Of a stretch of DNA of 31,439 nucleotides, positions 1-7,536 are shown piece after piece. The position numbers were made by a program, and so were the translations under genes. The notes under the pieces are model-generated. The model had not been told where the DNA came from, ran no database searches, and worked only from the letters and a program-made list of their open reading frames with translations. The stretch lies in NCBI GenBank assembly GCA_027729925.1, contig JAQCEB010000007.1, positions 1 to 31,439 of the forward strand, given 5' to 3'. This stretch comes from Actinomycetota bacterium. Lineage in GTDB: Bacteria; Actinomycetota; Acidimicrobiia; Actinomarinales; Actinomarinaceae. Every line of letters starts with the position of its first letter. The first letter of the stretch is position 1.

Positions 1-315
1 AACTTGGCCTGGACCTTTTGATTTAAGAGTTAGTGTGTGATTTTCTTGATCTTCTACTTTTAAAACTAGGCGTTTTAAATTTAATAACAAATCAAGAACA
101 TCTTCTACAACTCCTGGAATTGAAGTGAACTCATGATTAACTCCACTAATTTTTATTCCTGTTACTGCAACACCTGGAACTCTGGATAATAAAGCTCTTC
201 TCATTGTATTTCCTAGAGTTAAACCAAACCCAGGCTCCAAAGGTTCAATAATAAATTTAGTCCTATTGTTTCCTAGGTCTTCTTGTGTAATTTCTGGTCT
301 CTGCAACATTAACAT
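1..315 (-). CDS. rpoA: RNA polymerase alpha subunit, N-terminal part (runs off window)
   Basis: This is the first 105 codons of the RNA polymerase alpha subunit, which dimerises to scaffold assembly of beta and beta'. The reading frame stays open to the window edge, so the C-terminal DNA-binding domain lies outside. The family signature is clear: FIIEPLEPGFGLTLGN followed by MRRALLS, then VNHEFTSIPGVVEDV and a NLK motif. The ATG at 315 is preceded by AGGAGA with a 9-base gap, and the start MLMLQRP matches the family start. It is the last gene of the alpha cluster, 24 bases after rpsD. Confidence 0.97.
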   Translation of the reverse strand, partial: MLMLQRPEITQEDLGNNRTKFIIEPLEPGFGLTLGNTMRRALLSRVPGVAVTGIKISGVNHEFTSIPGVVEDVLDLLLNLKRLVLKVEDQENHTLTLKSKGPGQV

Positions 316-339
316 TTTTTAATTTCTCCTCTCAAATGT

Positions 340-954
340 TTATTTAGAATAAAGCTCTACTATTAATTGTTCTTCAATCTGCGAGCTTGCATCACTTCTA
401 GTTGGTGAAGCAACCACTTTTACAGATTTATTTTTGTTATCTACATCAATCCAACTTGGAATAACACGGTCTTGCCCAGTATCTATAGTATGTTGAATTA
501 CTATAAGATCTTTACTTGAATCTTTTATAGTAATCTCATCTCCAGGTTTAACATGATAAGAAGGTACATCTACAAATTTACCATTAACTTTAAAATGTCT
601 GTGAGAAACTAACTGACGTGCCTGTGGTCTAGTAGAAGCAAAACCAGCTCTATACACTGTGTTATCTAAACGAGATTCTAGTAAGTACAGCAAATTTTCA
701 CCCGTAATGCCTTGCATTCTTGATGCTTCTTTATAATAATTTCTAAATTGTTTTTCAAGCACTCCATACATATAACGCACTTTTTGCTTTTCTTTAAGTT
801 GAGTGCCGTAATCTGTTTCTCTTGTTCGCTTTCTTCCATTTTCACCTGGAGGATAAGGCCTATCTTGTAAAGCTTTGTCGCCTTTTTTGTTTTCGAAAAC
901 ATTAAAGCCAATTCTTCTTGCAATTCTAACTCTAGGTCCTGTATATCTTGCCAT
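340..954 (-). CDS. rpsD: 30S ribosomal protein S4
   Basis: S4 is a primary 16S rRNA-binding protein that nucleates 30S assembly. The 204-residue product starts MARYTGPRVRIARR and carries the RPYPPGENGR and YGVLEKQFRNYY segments typical of actinobacterial S4. An S4 RNA-binding domain lies around residues 95-160 (SRLDNTVYRAGFASTRPQARQ, then HRHFKVNGKFVDVPSY). The N-terminal zinc-binding cysteines of some S4 proteins are absent, so this is the zinc-free form. Its ATG overlaps the rpsK stop as TAATG, which suggests translational coupling. Confidence 0.98.
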   Translation of the reverse strand: MARYTGPRVRIARRIGFNVFENKKGDKALQDRPYPPGENGRKRTRETDYGTQLKEKQKVRYMYGVLEKQFRNYYKEASRMQGITGENLLYLLESRLDNTVYRAGFASTRPQARQLVSHRHFKVNGKFVDVPSYHVKPGDEITIKDSSKDLIVIQHTIDTGQDRVIPSWIDVDNKNKSVKVVASPTRSDASSQIEEQLIVELYSK

Positions 955-1337
955 TAGCCTCTTCTCCTCTTCTTTGGCCTACACCCGTTATGAGGAGTTG
1001 GAGTAATGTCTTTTATTGACCCAACATCCATTCCCATATTTTGAAGAGTTCTCACAGCAGTCTCTCTGCCAGCGCCAGTGCCACTAATAATAATATCAAT
1101 TTTATGAACACCAAATTCGGTTGCTCTTCTAACAGCTTCTTCAGCAGCAACTTGTGCAGCATAAGGAGTAGATTTTCTAGAACCTTTAAATCCAACAGAA
1201 CCACCAGAAGTCCAAACTAAAGTTTGTCCTGAGGCATCAGAAATATTTATTATTGTGTTATTAAAACTAGCTTTTATGTGAGCTACACCGGTAGGAATGT
1301 TTTTTTTAATTTTCTTTTTAGTTTTTTGATCAGCCAT
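954..1337 (-). CDS. rpsK: 30S ribosomal protein S11
   Basis: S11 sits on the 30S platform near the mRNA exit and E site. The 127-residue product has the family signatures GVAHIKASFNNTIINISD, WTSGGSVGFKGSRKSTPYAA and the C-terminal TPTPHNGCRPKKRRRG. The N terminus is slightly lysine-rich (ADQKTKKKIKKN), as in actinobacterial homologues. The gene overlaps both neighbours: its ATG overlaps the rpsM stop as TAATG, and its own TAA overlaps the rpsD ATG in the same way. Confidence 0.98.
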   Translation of the reverse strand: MADQKTKKKIKKNIPTGVAHIKASFNNTIINISDASGQTLVWTSGGSVGFKGSRKSTPYAAQVAAEEAVRRATEFGVHKIDIIISGTGAGRETAVRTLQNMGMDVGSIKDITPTPHNGCRPKKRRRG

Positions 1338-1714
1338 TATTTAGTTGCCTTCTTCTTTCCAGCTATTGCAAATCTTGGACCTTTTCTGGTTCTAGCATTG
1401 GTATGAGTTCTTTGACCGCGCACTGGTAGTCCTGTTCTGTGTCTTAAGCCTTGATATGTACCTATTTCAGTTTTTCTTCTTATGTTTTGAGATACATCTC
1501 GTCTTAAATCTCCTTCAACTCTGAAATTTGCTTCAATATATTTTCTTATTTGAGCAACTTCATCATTTGTTAAATTACTAACTCTTGTACTAGGATCAAT
1601 TTTTAAATCTTTACAAATATCTTCTGCACGCTTAGGACCAATCCCATGAATGTATCTTAACGATGCAATAACTCGTTTCTCTCTTGGAATATCAATACCA
1701 GAAATACGTGCCAT
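1337..1714 (-). CDS. rpsM: 30S ribosomal protein S13
   Basis: S13 lies in the 30S head and contacts the P-site tRNA and the 50S subunit through bridge B1. The 125-residue product begins MARISGIDIPREKRV and contains the helix-hairpin-helix-like YIHGIGPKRAEDIC and the basic C-terminal RHRTGLPVRGQRTHTNART motif. Length and start are standard. It follows rpmJ by 3 bases and its stop overlaps the rpsK start. Confidence 0.98.
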   Translation of the reverse strand: MARISGIDIPREKRVIASLRYIHGIGPKRAEDICKDLKIDPSTRVSNLTNDEVAQIRKYIEANFRVEGDLRRDVSQNIRRKTEIGTYQGLRHRTGLPVRGQRTHTNARTRKGPRFAIAGKKKATK

Positions 1715-1717
1715 TAA

Positions 1718-1834
1718 TTAACCTTGCCTTTGTTTGTTACGAGGGTTTTTTTTATTAATGACATAAAGCTTTCCTTTTCTTTTAACAATTTGGTCATTAG
1801 GACCTCTTTTTTTTATACTCGCTTTAACTTTCAT
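1718..1834 (-). CDS. rpmJ: 50S ribosomal protein L36, cysteine-free form
   Basis: A 38-codon gene between infA and rpsM, the usual rpmJ position. The product starts MKVKASIKKRGPNDQ and ends INKKNPRNKQRQG, both L36 signatures. L36 is the smallest 50S protein and binds 23S rRNA. The usual zinc ribbon (three Cys and one His) is absent and the protein contains no cysteine at all, so it belongs to the zinc-independent L36 class. Its ATG overlaps the infA stop as ATGA. The residues immediately after the start (VKASIKKR) align with the zinc-free class and not with the VRPSVK..C class. Confidence 0.93.
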   Translation of the reverse strand: MKVKASIKKRGPNDQIVKRKGKLYVINKKNPRNKQRQG

Positions 1835-2055
1835 TTATGTCTCCAAATAATCCTACCTCTTGTTGGATCGTAGGGTGAAACTTCCATCTCCACCACATCT
1901 CCAGGTAAAATTCTTATATACCTCATTCTCATCTTCCCGGACACATGAGCTAATAATTCAGCTCCACTCTCAAGTTGCACCTTAAAAGATGCGTTTGGTA
2001 GAGTCTCCATAACAGTCCCTTGAACTTTAATTATGTTTTTTTCTTTTTCTACCAA
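1831..2055 (-). CDS. infA: Translation initiation factor IF-1
   Basis: IF-1 is an OB-fold protein that blocks the ribosomal A site during initiation. The 74-residue product has the family core GTVMETLPNASFKVQLE, then GKMRMRYIRILPGDVVEMEVSPYDPTRGRI across residues 40-70. No ATG precedes the conserved N terminus. The best start is TTG at 2055, with AAGG about 6-7 bases upstream. It is separated from map by a 66-base spacer, one of the larger gaps in the array, and its stop overlaps the rpmJ ATG. Confidence 0.96.
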   Translation of the reverse strand: MVEKEKNIIKVQGTVMETLPNASFKVQLESGAELLAHVSGKMRMRYIRILPGDVVEMEVSPYDPTRGRIIWRHK

Positions 2056-2121
2056 AATTAGCCTTGATTTAGTGACCGATTAACTAGATTAGTGCGATTT
2101 GAAACCAATACAAACACAAAT

Positions 2122-2889
2122 TTAAAATAAGTTTTCTGTAAAAACATAAACTCCTTCTTCCGTTAAACCTACAGTATGTTCAAAATGAGCAGATTTACAA
2201 CCATCAACAGTGCGCACCGTCCATCCATCTTCGTCAACTTTTGTCTCTTCTGATCCTAAATTAAACATTGGCTCAATACATATAGCCATTCCAGTTTTTA
2301 ATTCGAAACCTCTATTTTTTTTCCCAAAATGAGGCACTTGTGGTTCTTCATGCATTTCTAGACCTATGCCATGACCAACATAGTTTTTAACATTGCCAAG
2401 ATTATTTCTTGTTGCAATTTTATCTATTTTATTTCCAATAGTTCCTAGTTTTTGACCATCTTTAACAAGCTTTATAGCTTCTTGTAATGCAAATTTAGTG
2501 GTATCTATCAAATCTTGTTCTTCTTGAGATATTTTTCCTACTCCAAAAGTAAATGCTGCATCTGCATGATACCCGCTATAAGAAACTCCAACATCAATGG
2601 ATAAAACATCACCTTCTTCAATAATTTTTGAATTTGGTATTCCATGAACTATTACATCATTTGGAGATGCACAAATATATGCAGGGTAATCTTTAGCTCC
2701 TGGTTGTTGATATCCAAAAAAACTTGAAACTACATTTGATTTTTCAATAATATTTTTGGCAATATCATCTAAGTCTTTTAAAGTCATACCTTCTTTTGTG
2801 TTTTTATATATTTCATAATGTATATTCGAAACAACCTTTCCAGCGTTTCTCATTTTTTGAAAATCTTCTGTAGTTTTATATGTAATCAT
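2122..2889 (-). CDS. map: Methionine aminopeptidase, type I
   Basis: Removes the initiator methionine from nascent proteins as a two-metal enzyme. In the 255-residue product the expected ligands are visible: Asp99 (SIDVG), Asp110 (YHADAAFTF), His173 (GHGIGLEMHEEP), Glu206 (CIEPMF) and Glu238 (FEHTVGLTEEG); His82 of HGIP is also present. The longest frame would start at TTG 2892, but ATG 2889 overlaps the adk stop as TGATG and is preferred. No Shine-Dalgarno is visible, so coupling to adk is likely. The gene lies between adk and infA, the usual actinobacterial and firmicute position. Confidence 0.95.
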   Translation of the reverse strand: MITYKTTEDFQKMRNAGKVVSNIHYEIYKNTKEGMTLKDLDDIAKNIIEKSNVVSSFFGYQQPGAKDYPAYICASPNDVIVHGIPNSKIIEEGDVLSIDVGVSYSGYHADAAFTFGVGKISQEEQDLIDTTKFALQEAIKLVKDGQKLGTIGNKIDKIATRNNLGNVKNYVGHGIGLEMHEEPQVPHFGKKNRGFELKTGMAICIEPMFNLGSEETKVDEDGWTVRTVDGCKSAHFEHTVGLTEEGVYVFTENLF

Positions 2890-3452
2890 CAATTTTTGAA
2901 ATGCATTGCAATTGAGCTATAAATATCTTGAATTTCTCCAATTGCATTTACAGTTGAAACAATTTTTTTATCTTGATAATACTTTACGAGAGGTGCTGTA
3001 TCAGAATTGTATACTTCTAACCTAACTTTTATTGAATCTTCAGTATCATCTGATCTTCCACTTGCTTCACCACGCAATAAAATTCTTTTTACTAGCTCTT
3101 CAGTATCGGCTTCAAACACGAAGACTTTTACAATTGGATATTGATCACTAATTTCTTCTAAACTTTTAGCCTGACCCATGGTTCTTGGAAAACCATCTAA
3201 TATTGCCCCCTTTTTTGAGTCGTTATTTGACAATCTTTCAATGAGCATACTAATTACTAATTCATCAGGCACTAGTAAACCTTCATCTAATAAGTTTTTG
3301 GCTTTATTCCCTAGTTCTGTTTTATTATTTACATGTTCCCTTAACATTTCACCAGTAGATATATGTTCAAGGTTAAAACTTTTAGCTATTTGAGAAGCTT
3401 GAGTTCCCTTTCCAGCACCAGGAGGTCCCAGAAATATATATAATTTACTCAA
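2889..3452 (-). CDS. adk: Adenylate kinase, short-LID form
   Basis: Interconverts ATP + AMP and 2 ADP. The P-loop GPPGAGKGTQ lies at residues 9-18. The NMP-binding segment HISTGEMLR and the DGFPRT motif follow. The product is 187 residues, short for bacteria (about 215), because the LID is reduced to RGEASGRSDDTEDSIKVRL with no zinc cysteines; mycobacterial Adk is also short. The start is TTG at 3452 with AAGGA 9 bases upstream, overlapping the secY stop as TTGA. No in-frame ATG lies before the P-loop. Confidence 0.96.
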   Translation of the reverse strand: MSKLYIFLGPPGAGKGTQASQIAKSFNLEHISTGEMLREHVNNKTELGNKAKNLLDEGLLVPDELVISMLIERLSNNDSKKGAILDGFPRTMGQAKSLEEISDQYPIVKVFVFEADTEELVKRILLRGEASGRSDDTEDSIKVRLEVYNSDTAPLVKYYQDKKIVSTVNAIGEIQDIYSSIAMHFKN

Positions 3453-4762
3453 TCAATAAATCCTTCGTAATTTCGCATACTCAATTGACTCTCAACTTGC
3501 TTCATGGTTTCTATCGCAACACCAACAGTAATTAAAATAGATATTCCACTAAATCCAAGAGGTATGTCCCAAATTGCAGAAGCTATTGATGGAAGGACTG
3601 CAACAGACGCTAAAAATATAGAGCCGGGCAATGTGATTCTATTAATTATGTGAGAAAGAAAATTAGTTGTTGAAATACCAGGTCTTACTCCTGGAACAAA
3701 TCCACCTTGTCTTCTAATCATATCTGACTGTCTTACAGGATCGAATTGAATCGTTGTATAAAAATATGTAAAAAAGATGATAAGAATAGCAAGGAAAAAA
3801 ATATAAAACCAAGTTGTTCCCTGTGAGTTAGCCAAATTTATATCAATCCAATTTCTAATTGCAGCAGTAACTGAGTTGTCTTGAGGTAGAGATGTTGCTA
3901 CTAATGCTGGGAAAAATAAAATACTTGTTGCAAAAATAACTGGAATGACGCCTGCACTATTTACTTTAATTGGAATATATGTGCTTTGTCCACCCATGAC
4001 TTTTCTACCTCTAATTCGTTTAGCGAATTGAATAGGAATTCTTCTTTGGCCTTGCTCAACAAATATAATTCCAACAATCATAAGAAAAAACATAACAATC
4101 AAAACAACAAATTGACCTACTCTTCCCTGTCCAGCTGTTACTTGATATGCTCCACCAAACTGTGAAGGTAGCTGACTCACAATGCTTGCAAAAATTATTA
4201 ATGACATACCGTTGCCAACACCTCGTTGAGAAATTAGTTCTCCTATCCACATTATGAAAGCAGTACCCGCAGTCATTGTTAGCACAATTAGCCCTACTCT
4301 CGAAGGAGTATAATTAGGTATTAACGAAATTCCTCCAGTTAAACTTCCTCTTGAAAAAAGATATGTTAAAGCTGTTGACTGCAAAAGTGCAAGAACAACT
4401 GTTACATACCTGGTCCATTGAGTTATGACTTTTCTACCAGATTCGCCTTCTTCCTGGAGTTTTTGTAATCTTGGTATTACAACAGTTAATAACTGTAAAA
4501 TAATACTGGACGTAATATATGGCATAATGCCAAGCGCAAACACAGAAAATGTCTCTAAAGCGCCACCAGAAAATAAATTAAGCAAACCATAAATTCCAGC
4601 TTGTGAACCTGATTCAGTTAGTCTTTGAACTGCTAATAAATCAACCCCTGGAACCGGCACTGAAGCGCCAAGTCTATAAATTGCAAACATGAAAAGCGTA
4701 AAAAGAACTCTTTTTCTTAAATCAGGTACTTTAAATATATACTTAAAAATTGAGAGTTTCAT
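3449..4762 (-). CDS. secY: Protein translocase subunit SecY
   Basis: SecY is the pore of the Sec translocon in the inner membrane, partnered by SecE (encoded at 28440-28742) and SecG. The 437-residue product contains about ten hydrophobic helices. Family motifs include YRLGASVPVPGV near residue 30, the plug-region LLNLFSGGALE, GIMPYITSSIILQL, the cytoplasmic basic segment RIRGRKVMGGQ and the C-terminal MRNYEGFID. The ATG at 4762 lies 2 bases after rplO, and its stop overlaps the adk TTG. Confidence 0.98.
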   Translation of the reverse strand: MKLSIFKYIFKVPDLRKRVLFTLFMFAIYRLGASVPVPGVDLLAVQRLTESGSQAGIYGLLNLFSGGALETFSVFALGIMPYITSSIILQLLTVVIPRLQKLQEEGESGRKVITQWTRYVTVVLALLQSTALTYLFSRGSLTGGISLIPNYTPSRVGLIVLTMTAGTAFIMWIGELISQRGVGNGMSLIIFASIVSQLPSQFGGAYQVTAGQGRVGQFVVLIVMFFLMIVGIIFVEQGQRRIPIQFAKRIRGRKVMGGQSTYIPIKVNSAGVIPVIFATSILFFPALVATSLPQDNSVTAAIRNWIDINLANSQGTTWFYIFFLAILIIFFTYFYTTIQFDPVRQSDMIRRQGGFVPGVRPGISTTNFLSHIINRITLPGSIFLASVAVLPSIASAIWDIPLGFSGISILITVGVAIETMKQVESQLSMRNYEGFID

Positions 4763-4764
4763 AA

Positions 4765-5214
4765 CTACTCATTAATAATTTCAACTGAGCCACCAGCTTT
4801 TTCGATTTTTTGTTTAGCAACAGCACTTATTGCATGAATCTTTAAATCAATTTTTTTAGTTAGCTCTCCATCTCCTAAAACTTTAACAAGTCCTTTTTTT
4901 CTTGTTAAACCAAGTTCTCTCAAAGTATCTGGTGTAACTTCACCTTCAACTTCTCTTTGCTCAAGTTCAGATAAATTAACTACAACGTAAGCCATCTTTG
5001 CCTGATTATTTAACCCTCTGACTTTTGGGATTCTTCTGTATAAAGGAATTTGTCCACCTTCAAAAAATGCCGGAACTGTTTTTCTTGCACCAGTACCTTT
5101 AGTACCTCTACCTGCAGTTTTACCTCTTTTACCAGCTTCACCTCTACCTTTTCGAAGTTTTTGTTTAGTAGATCCAGGTGTAGGTTTAAGATGGTGAAAT
5201 CTAAGCTTTTTCAT
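4765..5214 (-). CDS. rplO: 50S ribosomal protein L15
   Basis: L15 is a late-assembly 50S protein with a long extension into 23S rRNA. The 149-residue product starts MKKLRFHHLKPTPGSTKQ and has the glycine- and arginine-rich RGTKGTGARK and FEGGQIPLYRRIPKVRG signatures, followed by a globular C-terminal half. The start overlaps the rpmD stop as TAATG. It is followed directly by secY, the standard spc-operon order. Confidence 0.97.
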   Translation of the reverse strand: MKKLRFHHLKPTPGSTKQKLRKGRGEAGKRGKTAGRGTKGTGARKTVPAFFEGGQIPLYRRIPKVRGLNNQAKMAYVVVNLSELEQREVEGEVTPDTLRELGLTRKKGLVKVLGDGELTKKIDLKIHAISAVAKQKIEKAGGSVEIINE

Positions 5215-5393
5215 TATTTTATTTCCTCTACCTCAACTAAATGATTTACATTCGCTAACATTCCTTGAATCATTGGGTTGAGTTCTCTTTCAGTAAAAGA
5301 ATTGATTTTTTTTAAACCAAGGCTTCTTACTGTTTCTTTTGTCTTTGGTTTTTCGCCAATAACGCTTTTTTTAAGGGTAATTTTAACTCTCAT
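5214..5393 (-). CDS. rpmD: 50S ribosomal protein L30
   Basis: A 59-codon gene between rpsE and rplO, the usual rpmD location. The product begins MRVKITLKKSVIGEKPKTKE and continues TVRSLGLKKIN, the L30 signature; it ends NHLVEVEEIK. L30 binds 23S rRNA in the large subunit. The ATG at 5393 lies inside the end of rpsE (11-base overlap) and the stop overlaps the rplO ATG as TAATG, so it is squeezed between two overlaps. Confidence 0.94.
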   Translation of the reverse strand: MRVKITLKKSVIGEKPKTKETVRSLGLKKINSFTERELNPMIQGMLANVNHLVEVEEIK

Positions 5394-5934
5394 CTATTGC
5401 CATAACTTTCTTTTCAGCTTTAGTACGCTCATAAGCTTGAACAAGCCCGGCAGGAGCAACTTCTTCAGCTTTTTTTCCTCTTAATTTAGCAACTGAATCT
5501 GGAGTTCTTTGACTTAATAAACCGTCAATTGTAGCTTTGGCAACATTTAAATGAGTGGGAGAACCTAATGACTTAGCAAGTATATCTTTTACGCCCGCAA
5601 CTTCAAGCACTTGTCTTGCTGCTCCACCAGCAATAACTCCTGTACCTGGAGCTGCTGGCTTTAATAAAACTCTGGATGAACCATGTTTACCAATTATTTC
5701 ATGGACTATAGTTGATCCGGCCATAGGTATGTCTTGTATATTTTTTTTTGCATTTTCAATAGCTTTTTGTATAGCAAGAGGAACTTCAGAACCTTTACCG
5801 TATCCAATACCAGCTCTACCATTACCATCTCCTACAGCAACTAGTGCTGTAAATGCGAAATTACGACCACCTTTAACGACTTTTGCAACTCTATTTATAT
5901 GAATAACGCTTTCTTGAAGTTCTAATTCAGCCAT
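5383..5934 (-). CDS. rpsE: 30S ribosomal protein S5
   Basis: S5 helps maintain decoding fidelity and mRNA unwinding at the entry channel. The 183-residue product contains the double-stranded RNA-binding fold: VIHINRVAKVVKGGRNFAFT, GDGNGRAGIGYGKGSEVP and HGSSRVLLKPAAPGTGVIAG. It ends in a short charged tail (KAEKKVMAIDES) beyond the conserved core. The start overlaps the rplR stop as TAATG, and the 3' end overlaps the start of rpmD by 11 bases. Confidence 0.98.
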   Translation of the reverse strand: MAELELQESVIHINRVAKVVKGGRNFAFTALVAVGDGNGRAGIGYGKGSEVPLAIQKAIENAKKNIQDIPMAGSTIVHEIIGKHGSSRVLLKPAAPGTGVIAGGAARQVLEVAGVKDILAKSLGSPTHLNVAKATIDGLLSQRTPDSVAKLRGKKAEEVAPAGLVQAYERTKAEKKVMAIDES

Positions 5935-6281
5935 TAAAATTCTATTCCTTTTTCTCTAATTCCATCTGCAAGAGATTTAACTCTTCCATGATAAATATAT
6001 CCACCTCTATCAAAAACTGCTTTTTTGATATTTAGTTTTAAAAGCTTTTCACCCATTAATTGGCCAACTTTATTTGCAGAATCATTAGTTAAATTTTTAC
6101 TTTTTAATTCTGGAGATAAAGTACTGGCAGAAGCTAGAGTAGCTTGATTTAAATCATCGATTGCTTGAACGTAAATATTCGAATTACTTTTAAATACTGC
6201 CAATCTAGGAACTGTGGGTGTTCCAGAAATTTTTTTTCGTATTCTTATTTTTCTATGAAGTCTTTTATCTTTAATTTTCAT
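5934..6281 (-). CDS. rplR: 50S ribosomal protein L18
   Basis: L18 binds 5S rRNA and joins it to the large subunit together with L5 and L25. The 115-residue product begins MKIKDKRLHRKIRIRKKISG and has the signatures PRLAVFKSNSNIYVQAIDD and AVFDRGGYIYHGRVKSLADG near the C terminus. The length is typical. It lies 5 bases after rplF and its stop overlaps the rpsE ATG as TAATG. Confidence 0.97.
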   Translation of the reverse strand: MKIKDKRLHRKIRIRKKISGTPTVPRLAVFKSNSNIYVQAIDDLNQATLASASTLSPELKSKNLTNDSANKVGQLMGEKLLKLNIKKAVFDRGGYIYHGRVKSLADGIREKGIEF

Positions 6282-6286
6282 TTTTT

Positions 6287-6829
6287 TTAAGCTCCAGCTG
6301 CTTTACCAGCTTTTCTTCTTACGAACTCGTCTTTATACCTTATACCTTTACCTTTATATGGTTCGGGTGGTTTGATTGCTCTTATATTTGCCGCAACTTG
6401 TCCAACAAGGGCTTTGTCAATTCCAGAAATTATAATTGTATTTTGGTCAGGTACTTCAAAACTGATTCCTTCAACTTTTTCAAAAATTACTGGATGCGAA
6501 AAACCACACAAAATTTCAATATCGTTTCCCTTTAGAGATGCTCTATGTCCGACACCCTGTAAAATAAGAGTCTTGGAATAACCTTCTACAACGCCTTGAA
6601 TGTCATTCGCAACTAAAGATCTATACAATCCATGTAAACTTCTAACCTCAGGTGAATCAGATGATCTTGTAAAGAGTAACTCATTTTCTTTGATTTCAAA
6701 TTTTATTCTTTCGTCTACAATTTGTGTTGATAATTCACCTTTTGGACCCTTTACTTTTATAAAATTATTTTCTATTTTTAACTCAACTTTTTCATCAATG
6801 ATAACTGGCTTGTTGCCGATTCGACTCAT
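6287..6829 (-). CDS. rplF: 50S ribosomal protein L6
   Basis: L6 lies near the factor-binding site of the 50S subunit. The 180-residue product starts MSRIGNKPV, the canonical L6 start, and has two repeated domains and the C-terminal PPEPYKGKGIRYKDEFVRRKAGK signature. A longer frame begins with TTG at 6835, but GAGG at 6837-6840 is 7 bases from the ATG at 6829 and would abut the TTG, so the ATG is chosen. The ATG overlaps the rpsH stop as ATGA. Confidence 0.97.
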   Translation of the reverse strand: MSRIGNKPVIIDEKVELKIENNFIKVKGPKGELSTQIVDERIKFEIKENELLFTRSSDSPEVRSLHGLYRSLVANDIQGVVEGYSKTLILQGVGHRASLKGNDIEILCGFSHPVIFEKVEGISFEVPDQNTIIISGIDKALVGQVAANIRAIKPPEPYKGKGIRYKDEFVRRKAGKAAGA

Positions 6830-7224
6830 GACCAAACCTCGCAGATTAGTTCTCCACCTAATTTTTTCTTTCTAGCTTCTGAATCCGGTAGTAACCCCCT
6901 TGATGTTGAAACCACAACTGTACCTAGTCCACCATTGTTTCTAGGTAATTTATCTGAACCTACATAAACCCTTCTTCCAGGTTTACTCAAGCGATTTAAT
7001 CCAGCCAAAACAGATTTTCCTGATTCAGTATATTTTAAATCAATATGAATCTCTTTTTTTGAACCATTCTCATTCACTTTTACATCTGAAATATAACCTT
7101 GGTCTTTTAATAATTTTGATAGTTCATATTTAAAATTTGAATGTGGAACCACTACACTTGGTTTATTGACCAGTGTTGCGTTTCTAATTCTAGTTAAATA
7201 ATCTGAAACTGGGTCTAAATTCAT
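6826..7224 (-). CDS. rpsH: 30S ribosomal protein S8
   Basis: S8 binds the central domain of 16S rRNA and in many bacteria is the autogenous repressor of the spc operon. The 132-residue product starts MNLDPVSDYLTRIRNA and has the C-terminal VVSTSRGLLPDSEARKKKLGG signature. It follows rpsN by 4 bases and its stop overlaps the rplF start as ATGA. I did not see a clear S8-operator-like helix near rplE. Confidence 0.97.
   Translation of the reverse strand: MNLDPVSDYLTRIRNATLVNKPSVVVPHSNFKYELSKLLKDQGYISDVKVNENGSKKEIHIDLKYTESGKSVLAGLNRLSKPGRRVYVGSDKLPRNNGGLGTVVVSTSRGLLPDSEARKKKLGGELICEVWS
6837..6840 (-). promoter_or_regulatory. Shine-Dalgarno that fixes the rplF start
   Basis: GAGG on the minus strand, 7 bases upstream of the rplF ATG at 6829 and only 1 base from the alternative TTG at 6835. 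It lies inside the rpsH coding sequence. Confidence 0.75.
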
Positions 7225-7228
7225 ATAG

Positions 7229-7534
7229 TTACCATGAAGCTTTCTTTATTCCTGGAAGTTCACCTTTTAGTGCTAAATCTCTGAAAGTATTTCTTGACAT
7301 ACCAAATTTCCTTAAGGTTCCTCTAGGTCTACCAGTTACTTGGCATCTGTTCCTATGTCTTGTAGCACTGGCATCTCTAGGCATCTTTGCAATTTTTCTT
7401 TGTGCATCTCTTTTTTGATCATATGAAGTTTCAGGGTCTTTAATAATTTTCAATAACTCTTTTCTTCTATCGAAATACTGGTTTACAGCTTCTCCTCTTT
7501 TATTATTTTTTACTATTTTGCTTGTTTTAGCCAT
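7229..7534 (-). CDS. rpsN: 30S ribosomal protein S14, long zinc-free form
   Basis: S14 sits in the 30S head near the A site. The 101-residue product is the long form: MAKTSKIVKNNKRGEAVNQY at the start, RHRNRCQVTGRPRGTLRKFG and the C-terminal SRNTFRDLALKGELPGIKKASW. The CxxC...CxxC zinc ribbon of the 61-residue form common in Gram-positive spc operons is absent; only one Cys is present. It lies between rplE and rpsH, the native spc position, so it is presumably the main S14. Confidence 0.96.
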   Translation of the reverse strand: MAKTSKIVKNNKRGEAVNQYFDRRKELLKIIKDPETSYDQKRDAQRKIAKMPRDASATRHRNRCQVTGRPRGTLRKFGMSRNTFRDLALKGELPGIKKASW

Positions 7535-7536
7535 AA

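Noticed and set aside
2056..2121. Possible promoter in the 66-base map-infA spacer (TTGGTT, then GTTAAT 18 bases on)
   Set aside because: The -10 box matches only 4 of 6 and the spacing is poor; not strong enough to list as a feature.
5555..5902. A 115-codon plus-strand open frame opposite rpsE
   Set aside because: Antisense shadow of a conserved ribosomal gene, with no domain or ribosome binding site.
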